This document shows, in pieces, positions 44,085 to 54,828 of a stretch of DNA of 64,000 nt. Every line of letters starts with the position of its first letter. Position 1 is the stretch's first letter. Location: NCBI RefSeq assembly GCF_900497805.2, contig NW_020954611.1, forward strand, positions 6,145,584 through 6,209,583. Direction: 5' to 3'. A program made the position numbers and the translations under genes. Origin of the DNA: Vombatus ursinus. Lineage: Eukaryota > Chordata > Mammalia > Diprotodontia > Vombatidae. The notes beneath the pieces are model-generated. The model was not told the DNA's origin, did not search any database, and was given only the letters and a program-made list of their open reading frames with translations.

Positions 44085-44215
44085 AAAAGTCAGAATTTGA
44101 ACCCAGATACTATCACCAACTGTATGACCTTGGGCATGCCACATAACTTTGTCTTTTCCCTATCTATAAAATGAGCTGGTTCAACTAGCTCTTGTGATCT
44201 ATAATTTTAAGGAGT
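44085..44215 (+). mobile_element. MIR-type SINE
   Basis: AGTCAGAATTTGAACCCAGA, CTGTATGACCTTGGGCATGC, TTCCCTATCTATAAAATGAG and GATCTATAATTTTAAGG. Confidence 0.7.
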
Positions 44216-44420
44216 TCAGTATTAAACAATCACTATAGGCAGAAAACAAATGTCAGAAGAATGAGAATGGTCAAGTGAAGCAAATAATAAGAATAAAAGT
44301 TAGTGTCTATATAGCACTTTTAGCCTTTTACATAGATTAACTCTTTTGGTCATGAAGACTATGACCACTTAAGCAATCAGATGTTAATCCAATGATACAC
44401 TTTATTAAAGCAGCAGTAAT

Positions 44421-44801
44421 TTGGGAACATGTATATGTCACAGAGACTACTTTGCCAACCTTACCTACCAGCTCACTCACAAAGAGGATGACATGAGGGG
44501 TACATTATTTTCCAATAACATCACAATTATTTTGAGGGTTGAGAAATGGTTTCTTGACCCACTGTTAGATTCTGATGAGAACTTCTATGGACAGCTCTAT
44601 CAAATCAGACACCAAAGAGCTGTACCTGATCAACAGCTAGTCAAAGCCCTCATTCAACCATGTAATGAGATTTTATGGAACTATCTCAACAGACTATTGA
44701 AAGAATCAAACTCTGTGTCAATCAAAAAAACGCCTAGCCCAGGCAGAAATCAAGGGCTGTGTTCCAATAAAGGCTGCTCAAACCAACTTGATTTATTATA
44801 A
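44421..44801 (+). other. Open frame of 126 codons, unrecognised
   Basis: The frame starts MGTCICHRDYFANLTYQLTH and contains FYGQLYQIRHQRAVPDQQLV and KALIQPCNEILWNYLNRLLK. It does not coincide with any repeat I recognise, and its composition is less skewed than the repeat frames here. I see no signal peptide, membrane segment, known motif or flanking splice sites, and an in-frame stop lies just upstream. It could be part of an old processed pseudogene, a piece of a transposon protein, or chance. Confidence 0.25.
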
Positions 44802-45039
44802 GTATAATCAATCAACTAATAAACAATAATAAATAATAAACAAATCATTAATTTAGCAATTAGTGAATAATATTATTAATATTAATGGTTACTTATTTGT
44901 ATAATGGCACTGATAGAGTCGTTTCCTTCTTGCTGATTAGCATGGAAGAGGAACAACAGTCAGTGAACAAATCAGGAGACCAATTTAACAAGATTAGCTT
45001 TCTGATGACTCTGACTGCCACGAAAAGCAGCATCTTTAA

Positions 45040-45112
45040 ATATAACTTATTAATATTAATTATAATTTTATTGATATTAATATTAATAACATTAATTATT
45101 ATATTAATCAAT
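45040..45112. repeat. AT-rich (TTAATATTAA)-type low complexity
   Basis: TTATTAATATTAATTATAAT and related words. Both strands are open only because GC is absent. Confidence 0.8.
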
Positions 45113-45812
45113 AAACACCCACTACTATGTGCCAGGCACTGTCCTAGGTGCTAGAGACACAATTACAAAGAATGAAACAATTGCTACTTGCAAAGAGCTT
45201 ACATTCTAATGTGAAACAATTAAGTTTAAGTTTATACAGAATAAACATAAAGAGAACAAATACAAATAAGTACAACAAAAGTGAATTTCAGGTAGTTTGG
45301 CAAGGAAGGCACTAGCCATTGAGGGGCACCATACAGACCAGTGATTCTTAAACTTTTTTTATTTCATGGACTCTTTAGGCAAATCTGGTAAAACCTACAG
45401 ACTTTTCAAAATAATATTTTAAATGCATAAAATAGAATACAAAGGATTACAAAGGAAATCGGTTATATTAAAATAGAGTTACCAAAATAAAATTTAAAAG
45501 CAGATTACGAATCTCTTACATAGTTATGACTGAAGCATTTCATGAAGGAAGCTGGAGATTCTATGAGACAAACATGAGGGGGGAGCGCATTCCAAGCACA
45601 GAGGACAGATGGAAGGTAGAGTTTCACAAATAAAGAGCATAGAGAAAGATAGTTTGACTGAATCACTGAGTATAGGAGAGGGAATAATATACAATGAGAC
45701 TGGAGAGATAGGTTGAGGCCAAGTTGTGAAGGTCTTTAAAAACTAAATACAGAAATCTATATTTTATTCTAAAGCAATCATGAGCCACTAGAGTTTTTTT
45801 TTAAGAACAATG
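45108..45812 (-). mobile_element. L2 3' part, antisense, interrupted by hAT
   Basis: Left piece 45,108-45,335: AACACCCACTACTATGTGCC, AGAGCTTACATTCTAATGTG, AGGAAGGCACTAGCCATTGA. Right piece 45,541-45,812: GGAGCGCATTCCAAGCACAG, AAGTTGTGAAGGTCTTTAAA, ATCATGAGCCACTAGAG. Confidence 0.8.
45336..45540. mobile_element. hAT-like element, one end lost
   Basis: CAGTGATTCTTAAACTTTTT, TCATGGACTCTTTAGGCAAA, CAAAGGATTACAAAGGAAAT. The left terminus is clear but the inverted right terminus is not. Compare 34,348-34,565. Confidence 0.65.
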
Positions 45813-46344
45813 AATATATTTTCCAGACCCCAAAACAGGATGCATAGTCTGACACTGACACATATCCCTTTTATGAAGCCTTCTCACAATAATGTATGAG
45901 GCATAAGACGTGCTAAATGCCAGGGACTGTATGTTCTACGAATATGCACTTCTTACAATCAAGACCATTCTACAAAATACAGGACATGTGGTTGCCATAA
46001 CTATACCCCAAACTCTGAGTTATACATGTCTGAAACAAAGAACAAGGAAATTTGAAAAAGCAGTGTTTGCCTTAGGGAGGAATAAGTGAGGTCATGATGT
46101 TCTTGCCATTTTTCTCTCTCACTTCCCCTTAGGCCTCTCTCATTTACTCCATTTCTGAATTATTGCTGGTTATGCTTGTGGTGATCAAGTGAAGTGCCAG
46201 GACTAACTGTCCCACAACACATCTCGCCCTATTTTTCCAGTTCCCTCACAGGGAAAAGAAGAATGAGCTGAATCTCCAGCCCACAGGTAAAAGATCAAGC
46301 TTCTGAAATCCTCTGAAAAGAAGCTCTCTGAAGAATTATATCTA
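45813..46344. other. No recognised gene; unassigned
   Basis: No supported feature. Confidence 0.4.
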
Positions 46345-46490
46345 TGACAAGGGAATATGCATTGGCATTAGAGTGAAAAGAGACCTTGGAGACAATCTAG
46401 TCTGAGGACTACCAAAGTAAAGTGACTTGTCCAAGGTCACAAGATGAGCCAGGATTCAAACCCAGGCATTTTCCAACTACAAATCCAGTT
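46345..46490 (-). mobile_element. MIR/THER1-type SINE
   Basis: GAGTGAAAAGAGACCTTGGA, GACTTGTCCAAGGTCACAAG, GATTCAAACCCAGGCATTTT and CTACAAATCCAG. Confidence 0.75.
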
Positions 46491-46561
46491 TTCTCTGTCT
46501 CTGTCTGTCTGTCTCTGTCTGTCTGTCTCTCTCTCCCTCTCTCTCTCTCTCCCTCTCTCTT
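46491..46561. repeat. (CTGT)n / (CT)n microsatellite
   Basis: TCTGTCTGTCTGTC blocks then TCTCTCTCTCCC, lying at the 3' tail of the antisense element that follows. Confidence 0.9.
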
Positions 46562-47657
46562 CACCATGTCCTTTCTCAAAAGTGTTTTGCTTCTGATCAC
46601 CACCTTCCCCAATCTACCCTCCCTTCTATCTGCCCTCCCTTCTTCTATCACACTCCCCCTACTTTCTTGTAAGTTAAGATAGATTTCTATATCAAATGGA
46701 CCATGTATGTTATTCTCTCATTGAGCCAATTCCAATGAGTAAAGATCAAACGTTGCCCACGTACCCCCATTTTCCCTTCCACTGTAATTTACCAAATTCT
46801 ACTTCTCCCTTCCTTCTCTCAGTGCAATCCTCTTTCTCACTCCATTTTATTTTTTATTTTTTGGATATCATTCCAACATAGGCAACTTATACCCATGCCC
46901 TCTGCCAATGTATCCTTCTTCTAACTGTCCTAATGATAAAGTTCTTAGGAGTTACAAATAACATCTTTCCATATAGGAATGTAAACAGATTAACCTTATT
47001 GAATCCCTTATGATTTCTCTTTCCTGTTTACCTTTTTATGCTTTTCTTGAGTGTTGCATTTTAAAGTCAAATTTTCTATTTAGCTCTGGTCTTTTCATCA
47101 GGAATGCTTGGAAGTCCTCAATTCCATTAAACAGTCATTTTCCCCCCAGAATCATTATGTTTGGTTTTGCTGGGTAGGTGAGTCTTGGTTGTAATCCTAG
47201 CTCCTTTGCCCTCCAGAATATCAGATTCCAAGCCCTCCAAACTTTTAATGTAGAAGCTGCTTGTATTATCTTGACTGAGGAATTGTTTCTTTCTGACTGC
47301 TTGCAATATTTTCTCCTTGACTTGGGAGCTTTGGAATTTGGCTATAATATTGCTAGGAGCTTTCATTTTGGAATCTCTTCCAGGAGGTGATTGGTGGATG
47401 CTTTCCATTTCTATTTTACCTTTGGGTTCTAGGATATCAGGGCACTTTTCTTGATAATTTCTTGAAAGATGATGTCTAGTTACTCTTTTTGCTCATGGCT
47501 TTCAGGTAGTCCAATAATTCTTAAGTTATCTTTCCTCAATCTATTTCCTTGGTCAGTTGTTCTTCCAATGAGAGATTGCACATTTTCTTCTATTTTTTTT
47601 TCATTCTTTTGGTTTGGTTTTATTTCTTGATGTCTCATGGAGTCATTAGCTTCCACT

Positions 47658-48063
47658 TGCCCAATTCTAATTTTTAAGAAATTATTTCAGGGCAGCTAGG
47701 TGGTGCAGTGGATAGAGCTCTGGCCTTGGAATCAGGGGGACCTGAGTTCAAATCTAGCCTCAGACACTTGACATTTACTAGCTGCGTGAACCCGGGCAAG
47801 TCACTTAACCCCATTGCCTAGCCAAAAAAAAGAAAAGAAATTATTTCTTTATTGAGCTTTTGTACCTCCTTTCTCATTTGGCCAATTCTACTTTTTAAGA
47901 AGTTTTTTTTCAGTGAATTTTTGTACATCTTTTCCATTTAGCCAATTCTGCTTTTTAAGAAGTTCTTCTGTTTGGTGAATTTTTGTACATCTTTTTCATT
48001 TGGTCAATTCTACTTCTTAAGGAGCTCTTCTCTTCAGTTATTTGTTGTACATCTTTTACCTTT
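47658..48063 (-). repeat. 63-bp tandem units in the ORF1 coiled coil
   Basis: Four units begin near 47,658 (split by a SINE), 47,881, 47,941 and 48,003. The shared plus-strand pattern is CCAATTCTnCTTTTTAAGAA, then TTTTTGTACATCTTTT and CATTTG. The unit length is about 63 bp, i.e. 21 codons or three heptads. Confidence 0.75.
47689..47834 (+). mobile_element. Short tRNA-type SINE inserted in ORF1
   Basis: GGGCAGCTAGGTGGTGCAGT, AGAGCTCTGGCCTTGGAATC, TGAGTTCAAATCTAGCCTCA, GGCAAGTCACTTAACCCCAT and an A-rich tail. Perfect 13-bp duplication AAGAAATTATTTC at 47,676-47,688 and 47,835-47,847. Confidence 0.9.
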
Positions 48064-48077
48064 TTCACTGTTTTTTC

Positions 48078-48235
48078 TTTTTTTCTTTTTTTTTTCAGCA
48101 ATTGGGTTTAAGTGACTTGTCCAAGGTCACACAGCTAGTAAATGTCAAGTGTTTGGTCTGAGGTCAAATTTGAATTCAAGTCCTCCTGACTTCAGGGCTG
48201 ATGCTCTATCCACCGCGCCACCTAGCTGCCCCTTT
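48078..48235 (-). mobile_element. Short tRNA-type SINE inserted in the same element
   Basis: Poly(T) then AGTGACTTGTCCAAGGTCAC, TTTGAATTCAAGTCCTCCTG, CTATCCACCGCGCCACCTAG and CTGCCCC. Duplication ACTGTTTTTTC at 48,067-48,077 and 48,236-48,246. Confidence 0.9.
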
Positions 48236-49048
48236 ACTGTTTTTTCAAGTGTTATTTTCCTCAGTAATTTTTTGTACCTTCTTTACCAAACTGTTGACTC
48301 TTGTTTTTTTTTTATGATTTTCTGGCATCACTCTCATTTCTTTTCCAATTTTTTCCTCTATTTCTCTTATGTGGCTTTTAAAATCCTTTTTGAGCTCTTC
48401 TAAGAGTTTTGGGGTTTGGGTCCTGAGACATATTCACATTTTTCTTTGAGATTTTGCATGTGGCTGATTTGATTTTGTTGTTTTCTTCTGAGTTTGTGTT
48501 TTGATCTTCCCTGTGACCAGAATAACTTTCCATAGTCAGGTTCATTTTTTTGGCCTGTGCTCTGGTCTGTGAGTAGCCACAAGCATTCTTTTCCATCCTG
48601 GAATTATGATCAGGATCCCCACTCCTGCTATAGCTCCTCCTTGCTCTTGGGACAGCAACCTGGAACTGTGTATGGGCAATGCAACAGAATCCGACTCCCA
48701 GCACCAGCAAAAGGTCCCCTGTACTCTCCTTCTGACCAGTTTCTGACCTCCCTACCAACCGTTAGTTGAGAGCTCCAGATGCTGCCACTGCTGCCAGTTC
48801 AGTCACTCCCCAGGCCTGCTGCCAGCTTGCCAGGGTGCATCATGTGCTGGCATGGCCTGAACTGGACTTCACTCCATTCACACCCCTGTAAGAAAGATCT
48901 TTACTGCTGACCTTCTAAGTTGCCTTGGGGTGGAAAAGCATTTCACCCCAGCCTTCATTGGTTCTGCTGCTCCAGAATTCATTTGGAGGAGAATTTGGGA
49001 AAGCTCAGCTCAGTCCTTGCCTTTACTCTGCCATCTGACTCCCTGTCC

Positions 49049-49155
49049 CTTATTCTGTGGCAGTCAATTAATCTCTCAATACCCATTTTCTTCATCCATA
49101 AAATAAGGCAACTGGACTAAATGATTTCTAAGTTTCCTTTCGGGTCTGATATCCT
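49049..49155 (+). mobile_element. MIR/THER1-type SINE 3' half
   Basis: ATACCCATTTTCTTCATCCA, AAGGCAACTGGACTAAATGA and TTTCTAAGTTTCCTTTCGGG. Confidence 0.65.
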
Positions 49156-49384
49156 ATGCTCAATCCAGTGTCACCTTCCAAAATAAGAAAATTTACTTCC
49201 TTAGTGTAGCCCACCATCCTAAGTTGCAACAAATTCAGCCTAATTATTTAAACTCTAAAAACCCAAGCAACACATTTTTCATGGACATATACAAGGAGAG
49301 ACACAAAGCAGTCAATGGAAGATTTTCTTCCCCCAGAAAACTCTGAAAGGCATAGTGTTGTGCCCTAAGAAGAGGGGAAACATG

Positions 49385-49520
49385 GAGACAGAGTGCTGCA
49401 TTTGATAAGGAAGATCTGAATTCAAGCCCTACCTCTGACACTCAATAGATGTGTGATCATGGACAAATTATTTAACTTTTCTAAGTTCCAGTTAACTCTC
49501 TAAGACTACATCATGTGAGT
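49385..49520 (+). mobile_element. CORE-SINE 5' half
   Basis: AAGATCTGAATTCAAGCCCT, GATGTGTGATCATGGACAAA and CAGTTAACTCTCTAAGACTA. Confidence 0.7.
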
Positions 49521-49629
49521 TGAAAGGGGATAATCAGAATAAGCTAGAGTAAGAAAATGATCAAGGAAAAATTGTAGATTATATATTTGTCAAGAGAAAA
49601 AATAATTTCTAATTAGTCACTATTTACTA

Positions 49630-49745
49630 AGTCATGACAATATTTATTAAGTCCTTACTATGTTCCAGGAACTGTATGAAGCGCTGGGGAGAAAAAGAAA
49701 GGTAAATACAAACTCCCTGTCCTCAATAATTCCAATGGGGAAAAC
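49630..49745 (-). mobile_element. L2-type 3' end, antisense
   Basis: AATATTTATTAAGTCCTTAC, TATGTTCCAGGAACTGTATG, CTCCCTGTCCTCAATAATTC. Confidence 0.7.
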
Positions 49746-50539
49746 AACATTTGAACACCCCTACAATTAACCCACACAAATTGTCCCTTCCTTAAACTAG
49801 AAAAAAAATAATAATAAGTTTGACTAATCCAATACTCACTCCCTCTGGCCCATAGATTTTTTCACCACGTGGAACCAAGAAACTTATCTATATTTTTTGG
49901 GCATTACAATAAAAATAAATTGTTTACCCACTGGACATTGACCAGTTCTTGTCTTCTGGGAGTTACCAGTCTAATAGTGAGAAAAACACAAATCATCCTC
50001 ACCCTCCAGCCCAATGAAATTAACAACTTGACAAAAGCCATAGCATTGAAAATAATTCATATGAGCTTGAATGACATTTCTATTGTGTTATATTTTCAGG
50101 GTATATGCTGTCATCAATGGAATTGAAGAGGGATTAGAAATTGTTATATAGAAGTACTGCTCCCTGGGAAATACAGAAGTTTCATTCATGATGGTTAAAA
50201 CAAGTGAAGGTGTGCTTCAAAACATAAGTCAATCATTCCCTTCTTTCAGCAACCAGATATTTCAGCACCACCAATGGATGGTGTATAGAGTAGAGGCCCC
50301 ATTGCTCTACCCAAAACATAGCATAAAGTGCTATGCAGTCTTTATGATTTCCTTTGTGGTCTAAAAGGACATGATGATGGCTGTTTCCTGCCTTGATCTT
50401 CTCTCCCCAGACACCTATGAAATTATGTGTGACTTTAAAATTCTGTGATTCTACCTTTTCCACAATAACACAGGAGGGATTCTACATGCTGTGTCTGGCA
50501 CATAACATAACTGCTTTTTCACTTAGTCTCTGATTCTTA
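49746..50539. other. No recognised gene; unassigned
   Basis: Frames 49,869-50,126 (plus) and 50,233-50,463 (minus) have no recognisable domain. Confidence 0.4.
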
Positions 50540-50615
50540 TTCAGATACGGATTGAAGTAGATGGCCCTTAAGGTCCTCTTCCAACTCTGAAATTCTGTGG
50601 TTCTTTGATTCTGAT
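50540..50615 (+). mobile_element. MIR/THER1 SINE 3' end
   Basis: GTAGATGGCCCTTAAGGTCC, TCTTCCAACTCTGAAATTCT and GTGGTTCTTTGATTCTG. Confidence 0.65.
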
Positions 50616-51494
50616 ATAGACTAATTTTCTCCTTCCCATCTTGTTAGGGAAAGAATCATTTCAGGCTTACTGAAGCAGAGATGTTTGAATGGAGATTTCA
50701 GATCATCTTTCTCAAAGAGTCAGATAGTTGCCCAGAGCCTGGTCATTTAGAGGCCAAGGTCATGGCAGGTGGTAAATCCCTTTATGGGCAATTAGTTTCT
50801 CACACATGTGAAGTTCCATATATTTTATTTCAGAAAGACTTAACAGTGATAATAATTTGTCCATAGAAATGTCTAGTGGGCAGACTCAAACCCAGAATTC
50901 AAAGAGGAAATGAGACAATGGGTTACTCGGCTCTGAAAATGGAAAACAACATTGCTGGCCTCCTGCGATACAGCTAACTTCAGAAGCTGATGACACCGCT
51001 CTGTGCCAAACTGAAATCTTCTGCAGCTCTCCCATGACCCATACCACCCACATGGGTTGTGACAAAGCTGCACAGCTGGAAGCCTGATGATCTTCAGCGG
51101 CCCATTTCAAGACCCAGAGAGGATTGTATCACAAACTTGCATGGGAAAAACAAAAAGAAAACTTCATTAAAGCAGATTTTTACGTCCTATAGTCCCATTT
51201 AAGAATTTGTTGACAGATCCAGTGATTCTGGCTATAGAGTTGTTGTTTTGACAAATTACAGTTTAAGCAAAAGTTAGCAAATAAAATGGAGATGTTTAGC
51301 TAGTTTTTGGGAAAACACTATTCTGGGTATTAAACAATTTGCATCTCTAAGACAGATACTGGTTTGTGTATTATGTAATTAATTGAACCCATGACATCAT
51401 ACATGTGATCTTGTGGGTGTCATATCTATATGGAATAGCCATGGTGTATGGTCAATTTGACTATTCTAATTAACTTAAATCTTCAACTACATGT
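50616..51494. other. No recognised gene; unassigned
   Basis: Two overlapping minus frames at 50,873-51,110 are in different registers and unrecognised. The segment 51,360-51,480 is TAATTAATTG-rich without known repeats. Confidence 0.4.
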
Positions 51495-51680
51495 AGAATC
51501 ATACATTTGGAAAGGTCTTTATTTGTCATTTAGTCCAACTTCTTCATTTTAAAAATGAAGAAACTGAGGCCCAGAGAGGTTAAGAGATTTTCCCAGGGTC
51601 GTACTAGAAGTAAGTGACAGATTTGAACTCAGGTCCTCTAGTTCTGAATTCAGCACTGTTACCATTACACATGAAGCTAC
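51495..51680 (-). mobile_element. MIR/THER1-type SINE
   Basis: TAGAATCATACATTTGGAAA, TTAGTCCAACTTCTTCATTT, GAAACTGAGGCCCAGAGAGG, TTTGAACTCAGGTCCTCTAG. Confidence 0.85.
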
Positions 51681-53309
51681 TGCTACACACTAAATTTTAG
51701 GGGGAAGGAATTGAACATCATCACCAATTGCATTTTAACAGAGCCAAAGTAACCAGAGTTTTGCCCTAAAACACTAATTTGAAGGAGTCCTTCTAGAGGA
51801 AACTTTTCCTCCCCTAGGGATTTCTTCCCTTGTGAGACAGTCACCTGGGGAACTTGTAGTTTAAAGTTTTCTACCTGCCTACATGACCCTTCTCTTTAGC
51901 CCAGTTCTACCCTTCAACAGGTGCCCATAGTCTCATTGTCTTCTGAAGCCTGCACTGCCATTCTCTCCCTCCCAGCCTCCACCCCATTTTTGGCGGACTC
52001 TCCTCTGAACCACTGCCTTCTTTACTCCCCATCCCCATACATTCCTCACTAAAGTATTTTTTGTCCCGGGTGAAAAAACTACTAGCTATGGCTCTGGGTT
52101 ATACCATGTAAATGTAGTCACTGTCAGTCCCATCTGCAGAAATACCATCTATCTCCATTATTGTATAATTTGGTTTTTTTTTTCCTGCCTTGAGTGAAAA
52201 TTAACATGAAAACTGAAGCATGCCACCCAAATAACTAGAGCAGGGTAGAAGATAGAATGGAAGAAGAAATTATTGGTAGGACCCAATCCCATCATATGGC
52301 CCATCCTTGTGCTGTTAAACAAGACCATACTAAGTCTGGCATAGTTCTTGGTGTTGCATGTTAACCTTCATACATAAGCATAAGATCACTGCCAGCCATC
52401 AGTATTATGAATTTTTTTAACCATGAAGATGAATTTGCTTAATCCACTCACAATCTTACTAGGTCACCCCATTGACCATATTTCTAAAACATCCAGCCAG
52501 GCAAAAAGGGGCAGACTGTGGCGGTGAAAATTTGGAAAGTTAACTCTTCGTGTAGACTAAGGTGTTCAAACCCTAAGTCTCACGTGAACTACTCCATCTC
52601 TAACAATTGAATTAGCCAGTCACAAGTGATGGGCTTTTTCTACATGAGAAAAGCAAAACTGATTTTTATGTGAATTTGAAACAAATAAAAAACTGCTCCT
52701 GAAACAGAGAGCTCTGTCTGACTGAACTTCCATAGGTTTCCTGACTATGAAGTTGAAACTCGCTGGATAATTGATTGCTGAAATCTCCTATTACTATCCC
52801 TGCTATGTAGAGAAGTAGCCCTTTTGTTTCAGGCTGGAGATGGAATTTCTAGAGAGGAATCTTCATGGAAAAACTTTCTCAGCTAGTTTCCATGCCCTTG
52901 ACTGTGCCCTCCTTAACTCCTATGAGAGCTGTATTTAAAAAAAAATTGTGGGAAAAGTATTTCTCATCAAATCTCAATGTGGATGTATAGTGATAACTAG
53001 GAATAATTATGAGCTCTATCAACCAAGGCTATAATGTGTATTTTGAAATTAAAACAATATGGAAGAGTATAGGCCAAAAAAAATGCTGATTTTGTACAAA
53101 AACAACAATTAAAGTATGATGAGAAAAAAAAATACTAAAGGCAATAGTCCATGAGAGGATTGTTCTGAACTTATATAAAAACTGATCAGCGTAAAGAACA
53201 TTCAAAGTAAGACAGAAACTACAAAGTCAACCAGATGAAATATTGAAGACTATAACCCAATGACCACATGATGGATCTGATTTGGTTATTACACCTTCAA
53301 AAATACAAG
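51681..53309. other. No recognised gene; longest unassigned block
   Basis: About 1.6 kb without recognised repeats, RNA genes or credible open frames. It may be unique intergenic or intronic sequence. Confidence 0.45.
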
Positions 53310-53705
53310 ATCACTGAACTCAATAAATGTCTGTTAAGCACCTACAATGTGCAAGGCTAAGCACTGGGAATACAAAGAATCCTTATTTTCAAAGAGATGA
53401 CATTCTATTGGGGGAGGATACAAAACATACACAGATAAGCAATGAAAAAAATTGGTAGAAGGGAAAATTCTAGCAACTGAAGGGAATGCAGAAAGGTCCC
53501 ATGTAGGGAGGTGGAAGAGGGAGGAGGGGAACACCTGAGCTGTCTTGAAAAAAGCTAGAGATTCCAAAGGCACCAGTAGGGAGGGAGAGAAATCCAGGCC
53601 AGGGAAAAGTGTGTGAAAAGATGGAAGGGCCCCCAAAAGACAGTTGCATATGTGAAACAGTAACTTTGGCTGGGCCATAGAGTGTGTGAGGGGGAATAAT
53701 AATGA
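53310..53705 (-). mobile_element. L2-type 3' end, antisense
   Basis: ACTCAATAAATGTCTGTTAA, GCACCTACAATGTGCAAGGC, AAGCACTGGGAATACAAAGA, GCTGGGCCATAGAGTGTGTG. The 165-codon minus frame over it is not a gene. Confidence 0.75.
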
Positions 53706-53795
53706 AACTATATGTGTGTGAGTATATATATACATATATATGTATATATATATATACATGTATAATATGTGTGTGTGTATACATATATATAGGGG
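53706..53795. repeat. (TA)n / (TG)n microsatellite
   Basis: TATATATACATATATATGTA with TGTGTGTGTG tracts. Confidence 0.9.
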
Positions 53796-53994
53796 GATTT
53801 TTTTCAAATGAAAGTCAGGCATGAAAACCAAAAGCCAAATGAATCATTCTGATTAAGTCTATCAGTCACAAAGATACGTCACTTAAATCATATTTCTTTC
53901 CCACGCAAAAGCCAAATACTAAGTCAAAACATTTTAAATTTCCATATTTTTTTAAACTTACGCTAACAGAGGCCCAAGCAACAGGAAATGAAAT

Positions 53995-54460
53995 TTTTTT
54001 AGCTCTAACAATGCATAGTCTGACCACAGCCTACCTTGTTAGATTTGACTCATGTAACTGCCCTTGCCACACTTTAGATTCTAGTCAAACTGGTCTGGTA
54101 GATGTTCCTAAACCACATCTCCTACCTCAGTGCCTCTTACAGGCTGTCTCTCAAGCCAGGAATTCACTCACTCTCCCTGCATTTCTGCCTCCTAGAATGC
54201 CTAGCTTCCTCCCCCTCTTCCATCTCAACCCCAGCACCATGTTCCACAGTCAATCTTTTCCCATCCAAGCTTAGTTGTTAGGGCTCTTTCTCTCTTCAAA
54301 TTATTAAGTATATGCTTATCTGTTTATATATTGCGCCTCTCTCAGGATGGTATAAGTTCCTTGAAGGCAATGACTACTCCTCATTTTCATCTTTATATCT
54401 ATGGTGCCCAGCACTGTGCACGTAGTGAGTGCTTTATTAATGTTTGCTGACCAAATGAAT
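53995..54460 (+). mobile_element. L2 ORF2 end and 3' UTR
   Basis: CAATGCATAGTCTGACCACA, CAGTGCCTCTTACAGGCTGT, CCTCCTAGAATGCCTAGCTT, GTATAAGTTCCTTGAAGGCA, GTGCTTTATTAATGTTTGCT. Confidence 0.8.
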
Positions 54461-54579
54461 GAATGAACTGAATAAGACCATAAAGTTAAAAACTGATAAA
54501 GAAGTGAAGATGTTATAATCACTGGCAGTAAAGAGACCCATACTGATAAAATCAGAAGCTCTTCTAAAGTATTAAATGC

Positions 54580-54828
54580 TTTTTCAGTCACTTCAAACTC
54601 TTTGTGTACCCATTTGGGGTATTTTTTGGCAAAGGTACTAGAGTGGTTTGCCGTTTCCTTCTCCAGCTCATTTTACAGATGAGGAAACTGAGGCAAGCAG
54701 GATTAAGTGACTACGTGCGCAGGGTCAAATAGTTGTAAGTGTCCGAGGCCAGATTTGAATTCAGAAAAAGTAGTCTTCCTGACTCTAGGCTTAGTACTCT
54801 ATCTACCACACAGTCTAGCTGCCCTGAA
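54580..54828 (-). mobile_element. Mar1-like CORE-SINE, near full length
   Basis: CAGTCACTTCAAACTCTTTG, GGTTTGCCGTTTCCTTCTCC, AGCTCATTTTACAGATGAGG, AGTAGTCTTCCTGACTCTAG and CAGTCTAGCTGCCC. Confidence 0.85.

Larger units (their letters stand above)
47060..48595 (-). pseudogene. L1-type ORF1 of the HAL1-like element
   Basis: N-terminal part: KKMNLTMESYSGHREDQNTN, SATCKISKKNVNMSQDPN. A coiled coil of 21-residue repeats follows (47,658-48,063). The C-terminal RNA-binding part is RRDSKMKAPSNIIAKF-like, with SSQVKEKILQAVRKKQFLS at 47,300, then the PAK-type end near 47,150. ORF1p binds RNA as a coiled-coil trimer in L1. Stops, frameshifts and the inserted SINEs break it. Confidence 0.75.
46562..49048 (-). 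mobile_element. HAL1-like element, near complete: 5' UTR, ORF1, 3' UTR, no ORF2
   Basis: The 5' end is at the right: the reverse complement of GCCATCTGACTCCCTGTCCC gives GGGACAGGGAGTCAGATGGC. Reading leftwards come a GC-moderate 5' UTR to about 48,600, ORF1 to about 47,060, then a 3' UTR-like region ending near 46,562 beside a CT microsatellite. No endonuclease or RT follows ORF1. Two SINEs are inserted (47,689-47,834 plus; 48,078-48,235 minus). Without them the element is about 2.2 kb. Confidence 0.7.

Noticed and set aside
48378-48758. 126-codon minus frame as a host gene
   Set aside because: Lies within the 5' UTR and ORF1 start of the HAL1-like element.
53334-53831. 165-codon minus-strand frame
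   Set aside because: Covers an antisense L2 3' end plus a TA/TG repeat; no domain.
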